Position numbers and translations under genes: made by a program
Notes under the pieces: generated by a model
What the model saw: only the letters and a program-made list of their open reading frames with translations
What the model was told of the DNA's origin: nothing
Databases searched by the model: none
Assembly: GCF_030651995.1 (NCBI RefSeq)
Contig: NZ_JAUSBN010000024.1
Location: 1 to 64,000, forward strand
From: Reyranella sp.
GTDB lineage: Bacteria; Pseudomonadota; Alphaproteobacteria; Reyranellales; Reyranellaceae
DNA: 64,000 nt
Direction: 5' to 3'
Shown here: piece after piece, positions 8,094 to 16,634 of the stretch
How positions within the stretch are numbered: the first letter of the stretch is position 1
How the letters are laid out: the number at the start of each line of letters is the position of its first letter

Positions 8094-9497
8094 CTACAGC
8101 CCCAGCGCCGAGAGGTCCGGCGTGCGCTTGTGGAAGTCCGTCGCGTCCTGCAGCGCCTTGCCGATCCTGAGCACCGTGCCCTCGGCGTAGGGCTTGCCCA
8201 GAAGCTGGAGGCCGATCGGCAGGCCGTTCGAGAAGCCGTTCGGCAGCGAGAGGCCGCAGAGGCCGAGATAGTTGCCGGGGCGGGTCATCAGCGAGATCGC
8301 GGGCGAGGTTTCGTCGACCTCGGTGACCGGAATTGCTCCCGAGGCCAGCGCCGGCGTGAGCAGCGCGTCATAGGGCGCCATCCAGGCGTTGAAGGCGGCG
8401 CGGCGTCCGGCCATGCGACGCAGTTCCTCGGCGTAGAGGGCCGGGGCGAAGCCCTTGGCGGCCATCGCGCGGCCGCGCACGCCGGCACCGATCGGCTGGT
8501 TCATGTCCTCGATCCAGCCGCGATGCAGCGACCACAGTTCCGACGCCGAGATCGAGCCCGCGCCGACGCCGAGATTGAAGTACCACTCCGGGATCTTCAC
8601 CGGCTCGACGCTGGCGCCAAGCTCTTCCAGTTTCTTCGCCGAAGCCTGCCAGGCCGCGATCACGTCGGGATCGCATGCAGGCAGCGCAGAGGCGTCGGGC
8701 AGGGCGATGCGCATGCCCTTGATCGAACCGCCTTTGGTCGATGCGGTGAAATCCTCGAGCGGCTGGCCCAAGGTCGTGGGATCGCGCGGATCGGGACCAG
8801 CCAGCGCATTGAGCATCAGGGCACAATCTTCGACCGACCGCGTCATCGGACCGATCGAGTCGAGCGTCCAGGACAGCAGCATCGTGCCGTGCAGGCTGAT
8901 GCGGCCGAATGTGACCTTGAGGCCGACCAGCCCGTTGAAGGCGCAGGGAATGCGCACCGAGCCGCCGGTGTCGCTGCCGATGCCGGCGGGCGTGAGCCGC
9001 GCGGCGACGGCGACGCCGGTGCCGCTCGACGAGCCGCCGGGTGTGCGGTGGGTCTCGAGGTCCCACGGGTTCCATGGCGTGCCCATCAGCGGATTGGTGC
9101 CCCAGCCGCCGAAGGCGAACTCGACCATGTGCAGCTTGCCGAGCGGGATCATCCCGGCCGCGGTCAGGCGCTCCACCGTGTTCGAGGTCTCTGTGGCGAC
9201 GCGCTTTTCCCACATTTTGGAGCCGCCAGTGCCGATGCGGCCAGCGATGTCGCAGAGATCCTTGTAGGCGACCGGCAGGCCATGCAGCGCCGGCAGGGGG
9301 AACCCCGAGGCGCGCGCCGTGTCAGCCCCGTCGGCGAGCGCGCGGGCTTCCTGGGCATAAACCTCGGTGAAGGCGTGCAGCTTGCCGTCGGCATGCTCGA
9401 TACGCGCCAGCAACGCGTCGACCACCTCGCGCGAGGAGAAGCGCTTGGCGGCCAGGCCGGCGGAGAGTTCGGTCAGGGTGAGTTCATGCAAAGACAT
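8094..9497 (-). CDS. Amidase, amidase-signature family
   Basis: 467 residues from the ATG at 9497, which overlaps the stop of the upstream SDR gene (TGATG). It carries the Ser-cisSer-Lys triad regions of amidase-signature enzymes: VAYKDL (Lys), PGGSSSGTG (first Ser) and GSDTGGSVRIP (nucleophile). Members hydrolyse C-N bonds. The similarity to GatA is general, and there are no gatB or gatC genes here, so it is more likely a stand-alone catabolic amidase acting with the coupled dehydrogenase. The substrate is unknown. Confidence 0.9.
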   Translation of the reverse strand: MSLHELTLTELSAGLAAKRFSSREVVDALLARIEHADGKLHAFTEVYAQEARALADGADTARASGFPLPALHGLPVAYKDLCDIAGRIGTGGSKMWEKRVATETSNTVERLTAAGMIPLGKLHMVEFAFGGWGTNPLMGTPWNPWDLETHRTPGGSSSGTGVAVAARLTPAGIGSDTGGSVRIPCAFNGLVGLKVTFGRISLHGTMLLSWTLDSIGPMTRSVEDCALMLNALAGPDPRDPTTLGQPLEDFTASTKGGSIKGMRIALPDASALPACDPDVIAAWQASAKKLEELGASVEPVKIPEWYFNLGVGAGSISASELWSLHRGWIEDMNQPIGAGVRGRAMAAKGFAPALYAEELRRMAGRRAAFNAWMAPYDALLTPALASGAIPVTEVDETSPAISLMTRPGNYLGLCGLSLPNGFSNGLPIGLQLLGKPYAEGTVLRIGKALQDATDFHKRTPDLSALGL

Positions 9498-10240
9498 CAG
9501 TAGGTCGCCCGTCCACCAGAGAGATCGAAAACCGCACCGGTCGCGAAGGTGCAGTGGGAAGAGGCGAGCCAGGTGACCATCTCGGCCACTTCCTCGACCT
9601 CGCCGAAGCGGTTCATCGGGATCTTGGACAGCATGTAGTTGATGTGTTGTTCGGTCATCTGGCTGAACAGTTCCGTCTTCACCACCGCCGGCGCGACGCA
9701 GTTCACCAGCACGCCGGTTGTAGCAAGTTCCTTGCCGAGCGACTTGGTGAGGCCGATGACGGCGGCCTTGGAGGCGGAATAGGCCGAGGCATTGGGATTG
9801 CCCTCCTTGCCGGCCACCGAGGCGATGTTGACGATGCGGCCCCAGCCACGATGCACCATGCCGTCGACCACGACGCGGTTGCAGAGGAAGACGCCCGTCA
9901 GGTTGACGTCGATCACCTGTCGCCACGCGTCGACAGGATACTTGGCGACCGTCGTGTTGGGGCCGGTGATGCCGGCGCTGGCGACCAGGATGTCCGGCGG
10001 CGCCAGCAATTGCTCGGTCTCGGCCAGCGCCCTGGCGACGTCTGCCTCGCTGGTCACGTCGACGGCTATGGCGACGGCGTCCTTCAGGGCGGCGGCGGAC
10101 TGCTTGGCGCGCTCGGGATCGCGATCCCACAAAGCGACCCGCCCGCCGCCTGCGGTGATCTTGGCGGCGCAGGCGAGGCCGATGCCCCGTGCGCCACCGG
10201 TCACGATCGCGGTCCGGCCCCGGAACGGCTCAGCCTCCAT
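9497..10240 (-). CDS. Short-chain dehydrogenase/reductase
   Basis: 247 residues. The ATG at 10240 is preceded by GGAGGAAT. Classical SDR features are TGGARGIG (cofactor loop), ASAGITGP in place of the usual NAG motif, active-site Ser in NIASVAG, and YSASK. The closest feel is the FabG/3-oxoacyl-ACP reductase-like group. An acidic residue after the second strand (WDRDPE) suggests NAD+ preference. Its stop overlaps the amidase start, so the two form a bicistronic unit. The substrate is unknown. Confidence 0.87.
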   Translation of the reverse strand: MEAEPFRGRTAIVTGGARGIGLACAAKITAGGGRVALWDRDPERAKQSAAALKDAVAIAVDVTSEADVARALAETEQLLAPPDILVASAGITGPNTTVAKYPVDAWRQVIDVNLTGVFLCNRVVVDGMVHRGWGRIVNIASVAGKEGNPNASAYSASKAAVIGLTKSLGKELATTGVLVNCVAPAVVKTELFSQMTEQHINYMLSKIPMNRFGEVEEVAEMVTWLASSHCTFATGAVFDLSGGRATY

Positions 10241-10347
10241 GTATTCCTCCTAATTCCTTGAATTATCTTGCGATTCCCAGCATATCGGCACGCCGGGTCA
10301 TCCGCTACACTGAGCGCTTCGATGCCTCGAGTTTTTGCGGGAGTTTC

Positions 10348-11271
10348 ATGCCTTCGCCCATTCCGGCGTCCATCGACGCCACCGTCGAGCTGCTGAAGGG
10401 CGGCGACTACATCGCCGACCGCAGCCTCGCCACGGTCCTCTATCTCGCCCTCAAGCTGGGCCGTCCGCTATTCTGCGAAGGCGAGGCGGGCGTCGGCAAG
10501 ACCGAGATCGCCAAGGTGCTGGCCGAGACCCTGAAGCGGCCGCTGATCCGCCTGCAGTGCTACGAGGGGCTCGACGTCGCCTCGGCGGTGTATGAGTGGA
10601 ACTATGCCCGCCAGATGATCGAGATTCGCCTCGCCGAAGCGCAGGGTGTGCACGACCGCGGCGAACTCGCGGCCGACATCTTCGACGAGAGGTTTCTGAT
10701 CCGCCGTCCGCTTCTCGAGGCGCTGCAGCCGCATGTCGGCGGCGCCCCGATCCTGCTGATCGACGAGCTCGACCGTACCGACGAGCCGTTCGAGGCCTAT
10801 CTGCTCGAGGTCCTTTCGGACTTCCAGGTGACGATTCCGGAACTCGGCACGATCAGGGCGGCGGAACGGCCGATCGTCATCATCACGTCGAACCGCACGC
10901 GCGAGATCCACGACGCGCTGAAGCGGCGCTGCTTCTACCACTGGGTCGACTATCCCGACCTCAAGCGCGAACTCGAGATTCTGAAGGTCAAGGCGCCGGG
11001 CGCCAGCGAACGCCTGTCACGGCAGGTCGTGGGCTTCGTGCAGGAGCTGCGAAAGCTCGACCTGTTCAAGGCGCCGGGCGTTGCCGAGACGATCGACTGG
11101 TCGACGGCCCTGTCCGAACTCGACGTACTCGATCTCGACCCCCGGACGATCAACGACACGCTGGGCGTGCTGCTCAAGTACCAGGACGACATCCAGCGCC
11201 TGCAGGGCTCGGAAGCGGCGGAGATCCTGCGCAAGGTGAAGTCCGACATCGCCGCCCAGCCGCTGGGCTGA
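10348..11271 (+). CDS. MoxR-type AAA+ ATPase (CoxD-like)
   Basis: 307 residues from the ATG at 10348, preceded by GGGAG. Walker A is EGEAGVGKTE (about 50-59), Walker B is ILLIDELDRTDEPFE, and sensor 1 is IITSNRTRE. MoxR ATPases work with VWA proteins as chaperones that insert metal or remodel oxidoreductases. CoxD does this for the CuMo centre of CO dehydrogenase. The partner VWA gene follows, separated by a 99-bp dispersed repeat. It is the first gene of the run to 17038. The CoxD-like assignment rests on neighbours as much as on sequence. Confidence 0.88.
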   Translation: MPSPIPASIDATVELLKGGDYIADRSLATVLYLALKLGRPLFCEGEAGVGKTEIAKVLAETLKRPLIRLQCYEGLDVASAVYEWNYARQMIEIRLAEAQGVHDRGELAADIFDERFLIRRPLLEALQPHVGGAPILLIDELDRTDEPFEAYLLEVLSDFQVTIPELGTIRAAERPIVIITSNRTREIHDALKRRCFYHWVDYPDLKRELEILKVKAPGASERLSRQVVGFVQELRKLDLFKAPGVAETIDWSTALSELDVLDLDPRTINDTLGVLLKYQDDIQRLQGSEAAEILRKVKSDIAAQPLG

Positions 11272-11305
11272 AGTTCGTGATGCGCGGCAAGCTCGGATGG
11301 GATTC

Positions 11306-11404
11306 AAAGGTCCCTCACTGCGTTCGGGATGACAGCTTTTTTTGCAGCGACGCACTGCGCCAGCCCGAGCAAGTTTGTCATCCCGAACGCAGTGAGGGAC
11401 CTTT
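11306..11404. repeat. Dispersed perfect inverted repeat, family A, copy 2
   Basis: Arms 11306-11334 and 11376-11404 are a perfect 29-bp inverted repeat around a 41-nt spacer. The outer ends read AAAGGTCCC and GGGACCTTT. The arms match copy 1 (119-207), and the spacer shares a CGCACTGCG core and flanking similarity with it. It lies between moxR and the coxE-like gene, which are normally adjacent. The RNA could form a very stable hairpin in either direction. Confidence 0.88.
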
Positions 11405-11437
11405 CGCTTGCGCTAAAGCGCGAAGGGTCACGCCCTG

Positions 11438-12697
11438 ATGGACACGCTGCCCGATCCACCGGCCGGGCTGCCGGGACGCGAGCCGCGCGGCGGCAAGCTT
11501 GCCAGCAACATCGTGCACTTCGCGCGCACCCTGCGCACGGCGGGGCTGCGCGTCGGGCCGGGGCAGATTCTGCGCGCGATCGAGGCCGTCGAGGCGGCGG
11601 GCATCCGCAATCGCGACGACTTCTACTGGACGCTCCATTCGGTGTTCGTGAACCGCCGCGACCAGCGCGAGATCTTCGACCAGGCATTTCATGTCTACTG
11701 GCGCAACCCGCGCCTGCTCGAGAAGATGATGGACATGCTGCTGCCGCAGATCGGCGTGCCGGCCGAGCAGGACAAGGGCAAGCAGCTCAGCCGGCGCTTG
11801 CAGGAAGCGCTGCAGCCCGGGCAGGGCGAGGCGCCGGAGCAGTCCGAGGAGCCGCCGGAAGTCGAGGTCGAGGCGACCTTCACCGTGTCGGACCGCGAGG
11901 TCCTGCAGACGCGCGACTTCGAGCAGATGTCGCAGACGGAGATCGACGAGGCCTTGCGCGCCATCTCCCGCCTGCGCTTGCCGGTGCCGGAACGGCGTAC
12001 GCGCCGCTATCAGGCGGCGCGGCGCGGGCCGAGGATCGATTTCCGCGCCTCGCTGCGCCGCGCGATGCGGCCGGAGGGGCTGACGGAGCTGGCCCGCCGC
12101 GAGCCGCGCCGCCGGCCGCCGCCGCTGGTCATCCTGTGCGACATCTCCGGCTCGATGGCCCGCTACACGCGGATGTTCCTGCATTTCATGCATGCCATCA
12201 CCAATGACCGCGACCGAGTCTACTGCTTCACCTTCGGCACGCGCCTGTCGAACGTGACGCGTGCCTTGCGCAACCGCGACGTCGACATCGCGCTGCAGAA
12301 GGCCTCCTCGCAGGTCGAGGACTGGTCGGGCGGCACGCGTATCGGGCAGGCGCTGCACGAGTTCAACAACAAGTGGTCGCGCCGCGTTCTGGGGCAGGGC
12401 GCGGTGGTTCTCCTCATCACCGACGGGCTGGATCGCGAGGGCGCCTCCGGTTTGGATGAGGAAATGGAACGCTTGCATAAGTCCTGCTCACGCATGATCT
12501 GGCTCAACCCGCTCTTGCGGTACGGCGGCTACGAGCCCAAATCTCAGGGCAACAAGGCCATGCTGCCGCACGTCGACGAATTCAGGCCCGTCCACAATCT
12601 GGAGAGCCTGTCCGGGCTGATCGCGGCGCTGGGCGCCCGCACCGTCGGGGCCGACAAGCGGCTCGCGGGATGGCAGACCGACCTTCGCAAGGAGTAG
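11438..12697 (+). CDS. VWA-domain protein, CoxE family
   Basis: 419 residues. The N-terminal half is the helical CoxE region (LASNIVHFARTLRTAGLRVG near residue 20). The C-terminal half is a von Willebrand A domain with the metal-ion-dependent adhesion site DISGSMARYT near residue 234 and the later TDG (LLITDGLDRE). CoxE works with the MoxR/CoxD ATPase in maturing molybdenum hydroxylases such as CO dehydrogenase. The ribosome site is weak (GAAGGG about 11 nt upstream). It is followed 3 nt later by the xdhC-type gene, so it is firmly in the maturation operon. Confidence 0.9.
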   Translation: MDTLPDPPAGLPGREPRGGKLASNIVHFARTLRTAGLRVGPGQILRAIEAVEAAGIRNRDDFYWTLHSVFVNRRDQREIFDQAFHVYWRNPRLLEKMMDMLLPQIGVPAEQDKGKQLSRRLQEALQPGQGEAPEQSEEPPEVEVEATFTVSDREVLQTRDFEQMSQTEIDEALRAISRLRLPVPERRTRRYQAARRGPRIDFRASLRRAMRPEGLTELARREPRRRPPPLVILCDISGSMARYTRMFLHFMHAITNDRDRVYCFTFGTRLSNVTRALRNRDVDIALQKASSQVEDWSGGTRIGQALHEFNNKWSRRVLGQGAVVLLITDGLDREGASGLDEEMERLHKSCSRMIWLNPLLRYGGYEPKSQGNKAMLPHVDEFRPVHNLESLSGLIAALGARTVGADKRLAGWQTDLRKE

Positions 12698-12700
12698 ACC

Positions 12701-13021
12701 ATGAGCGATGCGCTGGAAGTTCTCGATCAGGTCGGCAAGTGGAAGGCCGACGGCAAGGGCGTCGCGGTCGCCACGGTGATCGTCACCTGGGGATCCTCGC
12801 CGCGGCCCGTGGGCAGCCAGCTCGGCGTCGACGATGGCGGCAACATGGTGGGCTCGGTCTCCGGCGGCTGCATCGAGGGCGCGGTCGTCAAGGAGGCGCT
12901 CGACGCCATCAAGGACGGCAAGCCGCGGCTGCTGGATTTCGGCGTCACTGACGAGCAGGCCTGGGATGTCGGTCTCGCCTGCGGCGGCAAGGTCCAGGTC
13001 TTCGTCGAGAAGGTGAACTGA
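12701..13021 (+). CDS. XdhC/CoxI-type protein, N-terminal domain only
   Basis: 106 residues, ATG right after the coxE-like stop. It matches the N-terminal XdhC_CoxI domain: VTWGSSPRPVGSQLGV and GSVSGGCIEGAVV, whose conserved Cys (CIEG) is typical of the family, plus GLACGGKVQVFVE. XdhC proteins bind molybdenum cofactor, protect its sulfido ligand and deliver it to hydroxylases. The Rossmann half of a standard XdhC is encoded by the next gene, so the protein is split into two chains here. Confidence 0.9.
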   Translation: MSDALEVLDQVGKWKADGKGVAVATVIVTWGSSPRPVGSQLGVDDGGNMVGSVSGGCIEGAVVKEALDAIKDGKPRLLDFGVTDEQAWDVGLACGGKVQVFVEKVN

Positions 13022-13025
13022 TCCG

Positions 13026-13754
13026 ATGAAGACCGAAACCCTCGCCGCCCTCCAGGATGCGCGCGTCAAGCGGCGGGCCGTGACGCTCGCCACCCGCCTC
13101 AGCGATGCCGCCGAAGCGCTGGTCTACCGCGACGACGCCAAGGGCGAGCTGGCGGGAGATGCCGCCATCGTCGCGGCCGCGCAGCGCGCCATGGATATCG
13201 GCAAGAGCGAGACGGCGGATATTGGCGACGCCAAGATCTTCCTGAACGTCTATGTGCCGCCGCCCCGGCTGATCATCGTGGGCGCCGTGCACATCGCGCA
13301 GTCGCTGGCGCCGATGGCGGCCATGCTCGAATTCGACGTCACGGTGGTCGATCCGCGCGGCGCCTGGGCCACCACCCAGCGGTTCCCCGGCGTGAAGGTC
13401 ATCCAGGACTGGGCCGACGAGGCCTTCCAGGCGATGGGCCTCGACGTGTCGACCGCGGTCGTGACCCTGACCCACGATCCCAAGCTCGACGATCCAGCGC
13501 TCGAGGCGGCACTCAAGTCCGACGTCTTCTACATCGGTGCGCTGGGTAGCCGGCGCACGCACGCCAAGCGCAAGGAGCGCCTGGCCGAGGTCGGCATCAC
13601 CGAGGATATGTTTGCCCGCGTCCACGGGCCGGTCGGCCTCAACATTGGCGCCAAGTCGCCGGCCGAGATTGCCGTGTCGATCCTGGGCCAGATCATCGAG
13701 GTGCGGGCGCGCCGCCTCGAAGCCCTGTCTGCGCCGAAGGTCGCTGCGGCGTGA
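13026..13754 (+). CDS. XdhC-type protein, Rossmann C-terminal domain
   Basis: 242 residues, 4 nt after the CoxI-like gene. The N-terminal ~75 residues are a remnant-like cap. From about residue 80 comes the XdhC Rossmann domain: LIIVGAVHIAQSLAPMA, VTVVDPRGAWATTQRF, VVTLTHDPKLDDPAL and YIGALGSRRTHAKR. It should act with the preceding CoxI-type chain in binding, protecting and handing over sulfurated Mo cofactor. The last codons overlap the GTG start of the next gene (GTGA). Confidence 0.9.
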   Translation: MKTETLAALQDARVKRRAVTLATRLSDAAEALVYRDDAKGELAGDAAIVAAAQRAMDIGKSETADIGDAKIFLNVYVPPPRLIIVGAVHIAQSLAPMAAMLEFDVTVVDPRGAWATTQRFPGVKVIQDWADEAFQAMGLDVSTAVVTLTHDPKLDDPALEAALKSDVFYIGALGSRRTHAKRKERLAEVGITEDMFARVHGPVGLNIGAKSPAEIAVSILGQIIEVRARRLEALSAPKVAAA

Positions 13755-15403
13755 GATTCGGCGAGACACCGGTCGACGAGGCCGCCGGTGCCATCCTGGC
13801 GCACAGCCGGCGCGCCGACGGGATCAATTTCGCCAAGGGGCGCATCCTCTCCAGTGAGGATATCGCGCGCCTGAAGCAAGCCGGTGTTTCGACGATTGTT
13901 GCCGCGCGCCTCGATGCCGACGAGATGCACGAGGACGAGGCGGCCGCCACGATCGCCCGAGCGCTGGCCGGCGAGGGGATCGAGGTCACGGCGGCCTTTA
14001 CCGGCCGCTGCAACCATTTCGCCCGCGAAGCCGGGCTCGCCGTGCTCGACCAGGAGCGCATCGACACGCTGAACGAACTTCATGAATCGGTGACCGTCGC
14101 GACCTTGCCGCCCTTCGCGCGCGTCGAGCCGCGTCAGATGGTGGCGACGGTGAAGATCATCCCTTACGGCGCGCCGCGCGCCGCGGTTGTGCGCGCCGTC
14201 GACGTGGCCAAGGCCGCGAACCTGCCGATGATCTCCGTGGCGCCGTTCCAGGCGATGCGTGCAGGCCTGGTGCAGACGCGGCTGCCCGGCACGCGCGACA
14301 AGGTGCTCGACAAGGCGGTCAACACGACCACCAAGCGCCTGACCTCGCTGGGCAGCACCTTGAACGGCGAGCGCCGTGTCGCGCACGACGCCAGGGCGAT
14401 TGCCGATGCGCTGGCCGAACTGAAGTCGGAAGGCTGCGACCTGTTCCTGATCGCGGGCGCCTCGGCGATCGTCGACCGCAACGACGTGGTCCCGGCTGGC
14501 ATCGAGGCGGCGGGCGGCAAGGTCCTCCATTTCGGCATGCCGGTCGATCCGGGCAATCTGCTGCTGACGGCCGAACTCGACGGCAAGCCGGTGCTGGGCC
14601 TGCCGGGCTGCGCCAAGTCGCCCAAGTACAACGGCTTCGACATGGTGCTGGAGCGGCTGGCCGCGCGCCTGCCGGTCGGCCGCGCCGAGATCGTGCGCAT
14701 GGGCTCGGGTGGGCTGCTCGCTGAAATTCCCAGCCGCCCGCAACCCCGCGACGAGACCGATACGGAAGAGGCGGGCCCGCAACAGGCGCCACGCGTCGCG
14801 GTGCTGGTGCTGGCCGCCGGCCGTTCGACACGCATGGGCGGGCCGAACAAGTTGCTGGCCGAGGCCGAAGGCGCGCCCCTGGTCGTCCATGCGGTGAAGG
14901 CGGCGCTTGCCTCGCAGGCGGTCGAGGTCGTCGTGGTTCTGGGCCACATGGCCGACGACGTCCGCGCCGTGGTCGAAAAAGCCGTGCCGCCGCGCTCGCG
15001 CGTGCGCTTCGTCACCAATCCGGATTTTGCCGAGGGGCTCAGCACCTCGGTGCGTACCGGCATCGGCGCGCTCCCGACCACGGTCGATGCCGCGGTGGTG
15101 CAGCTCGGCGACATGCCGGGCGTCGGCGCCCCGCTGCTCAATCGCCTGATGGCTGCCTTCAGTCCCGTCGAGGGCCGCTCGATCTGCGTGCCGACGGTCG
15201 GCGGAAAGCGCGGCAACCCCGTCCTGTGGGCGCGGCGGTTCTTCCCCGAGATGGCGAAGCTGTCCGGCGACAGCGGCGCCAAGCACCTGATCGGCGAGCA
15301 TGCCGATCTCGTCTGCGAGGTCGAGATGACCGGCGAGGCGGCAATCACCGACATCGACACGCCCGAGGCGCTGGCCGCGTGGCGGGCGAGGGTACCGGCA
15401 TGA
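13751..15403 (+). CDS. Molybdopterin-binding domain fused to MocA-type cytidylyltransferase
   Basis: 550 residues, GTG start overlapping the previous stop. Residues 1 to about 335 form a MoCF/MoeA-MogA-like molybdopterin-binding region (GCDLFLIAGASAIVDRNDVV, then LGLPGCAKSPKYNGFD). Residues from about 353 form a nucleotidyltransferase domain with VLVLAAGRSTRMGGPNKLL and the metal site GDMPGV. MocA converts Mo-MPT to molybdopterin cytosine dinucleotide, the cofactor form of the CO dehydrogenase/xanthine oxidase family. The fusion gives cofactor loading and CMP transfer in one chain. Cytosine specificity is inferred from the coxDE/xdhC context. Confidence 0.9.
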   Translation: MRFGETPVDEAAGAILAHSRRADGINFAKGRILSSEDIARLKQAGVSTIVAARLDADEMHEDEAAATIARALAGEGIEVTAAFTGRCNHFAREAGLAVLDQERIDTLNELHESVTVATLPPFARVEPRQMVATVKIIPYGAPRAAVVRAVDVAKAANLPMISVAPFQAMRAGLVQTRLPGTRDKVLDKAVNTTTKRLTSLGSTLNGERRVAHDARAIADALAELKSEGCDLFLIAGASAIVDRNDVVPAGIEAAGGKVLHFGMPVDPGNLLLTAELDGKPVLGLPGCAKSPKYNGFDMVLERLAARLPVGRAEIVRMGSGGLLAEIPSRPQPRDETDTEEAGPQQAPRVAVLVLAAGRSTRMGGPNKLLAEAEGAPLVVHAVKAALASQAVEVVVVLGHMADDVRAVVEKAVPPRSRVRFVTNPDFAEGLSTSVRTGIGALPTTVDAAVVQLGDMPGVGAPLLNRLMAAFSPVEGRSICVPTVGGKRGNPVLWARRFFPEMAKLSGDSGAKHLIGEHADLVCEVEMTGEAAITDIDTPEALAAWRARVPA

Positions 15404-15413
15404 GTGTTAGGTC

Positions 15414-16634
15414 ATGAGCTTCGACGTCGCCGCCGTCCGCGGCCAGTTTCCGATCCTGTCCGAGATCATCGACGGCTTGCCGGTCCACTATCTCGACAAC
15501 GGCGCCTCGGCGCAGACGCCGCTCACGGTGATCGACGCGGTGCGCCGCTACGAGACGACCGGGCGCGCCAACGTGCTGCGCGGCGTCCATCGCCTGGCCG
15601 AGCGGGCAACCGAGGCCTATGAGAATGCCCGCGCCCAGGTCGCTTCGTTCCTCGGCGTGCCGACGATGGAGATCGTCTTCACCGGTGGCTGCACCGCGGC
15701 CATCAATCTCGTGGCCTTCTCCTACGGCGCGCTCCTGAAGCCCGGCGACCGCATCCTGCTGTCGGAACTCGAGCATCATTCCAACATCGTGCCGTGGCAG
15801 CTGCTGCGATCGCGGTCGGGTGTCGAGCTCGACATGCTGCCGGTCACGACCGACGGCCGTATCGATCTCTCGGCCTTGCCGCGCCTGGTGACGCCCAAGA
15901 CCAAATTCGTTTCGCTCGCGCATGTCTCGAACGTCACGGGCGCGTTGCTCGACGTGCGGACCGTCGTCGAGGCGGCCAAGGCAGTTGGCGCCAAGGTGAT
16001 GCTCGACGGGGCGCAACGTGCGCCACATGGCCCGCTCGACCTGCCGTCGCTCGGCATCGATTTCTACGCCTTCTCCGGTCACAAGGCCTATGGGCCGAAC
16101 GGCATCGGTGTGCTGTGGGGCCGGTCCGAGCTGATGGACGCCATGCCGCCGTTCATGGGTGGCGGTTCGATGATCGGGCGCGTGACCCTGGCAGAAACGA
16201 CCTGGGCGCCGTCTCCGCGCCGCTTCGAGGCGGGCACGCCCCCGATCGGTCCGGCGATTGGCCTCGGTGCGGCCTGCGCCTGGATGCAGGCGCTGGACTG
16301 GGCGGGGGCGCACGAGCACGAGATGGACCTGGTGCAACGGCTGATGGATGGCCTGCAGAAGATCGACGGCACGCAGATCTTCGGACCGGCGGGCCTGCAG
16401 AACCGCTACCCGGTCGTGTCGTTCATGCTGGACGGCGTTCATCCGCACGACGTGGCGCAGACGCTCGATTCGTTCGGCGTCGCCGTGCGCGCCGGCCATC
16501 ATTGCGCGCAGCCGCTGATGGACCGCTTCGACCTCGACGGCACGACACGCGTGTCGATGGCGCCCTACAACGACAACAGCGACATCGACGCGCTGCTGGC
16601 CGGGGTCGCGCATGCTGCCAAGACGCTGCGATGA
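15414..16634 (+). CDS. Group II cysteine desulfurase (SufS/CsdA type)
   Basis: 406 residues. It is a PLP-dependent class V fold enzyme. The Schiff-base lysine is in FSGHKAYGPNG, the PLP contacts include LSELEHHSN, and the persulfide cysteine is in RAGHHCAQPL, the RxGHHCA form of the SufS/CsdA group. It removes sulfur from cysteine as an enzyme-bound persulfide. In an operon of xdhC and mocA genes it may supply the terminal sulfido ligand of Mo cofactor, as NifS4 does with XdhC in Rhodobacter capsulatus. No sufB, sufC or sufD is nearby. The desulfurase call is firm and the Mo role is inferred. Confidence 0.93.
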   Translation: MSFDVAAVRGQFPILSEIIDGLPVHYLDNGASAQTPLTVIDAVRRYETTGRANVLRGVHRLAERATEAYENARAQVASFLGVPTMEIVFTGGCTAAINLVAFSYGALLKPGDRILLSELEHHSNIVPWQLLRSRSGVELDMLPVTTDGRIDLSALPRLVTPKTKFVSLAHVSNVTGALLDVRTVVEAAKAVGAKVMLDGAQRAPHGPLDLPSLGIDFYAFSGHKAYGPNGIGVLWGRSELMDAMPPFMGGGSMIGRVTLAETTWAPSPRRFEAGTPPIGPAIGLGAACAWMQALDWAGAHEHEMDLVQRLMDGLQKIDGTQIFGPAGLQNRYPVVSFMLDGVHPHDVAQTLDSFGVAVRAGHHCAQPLMDRFDLDGTTRVSMAPYNDNSDIDALLAGVAHAAKTLR

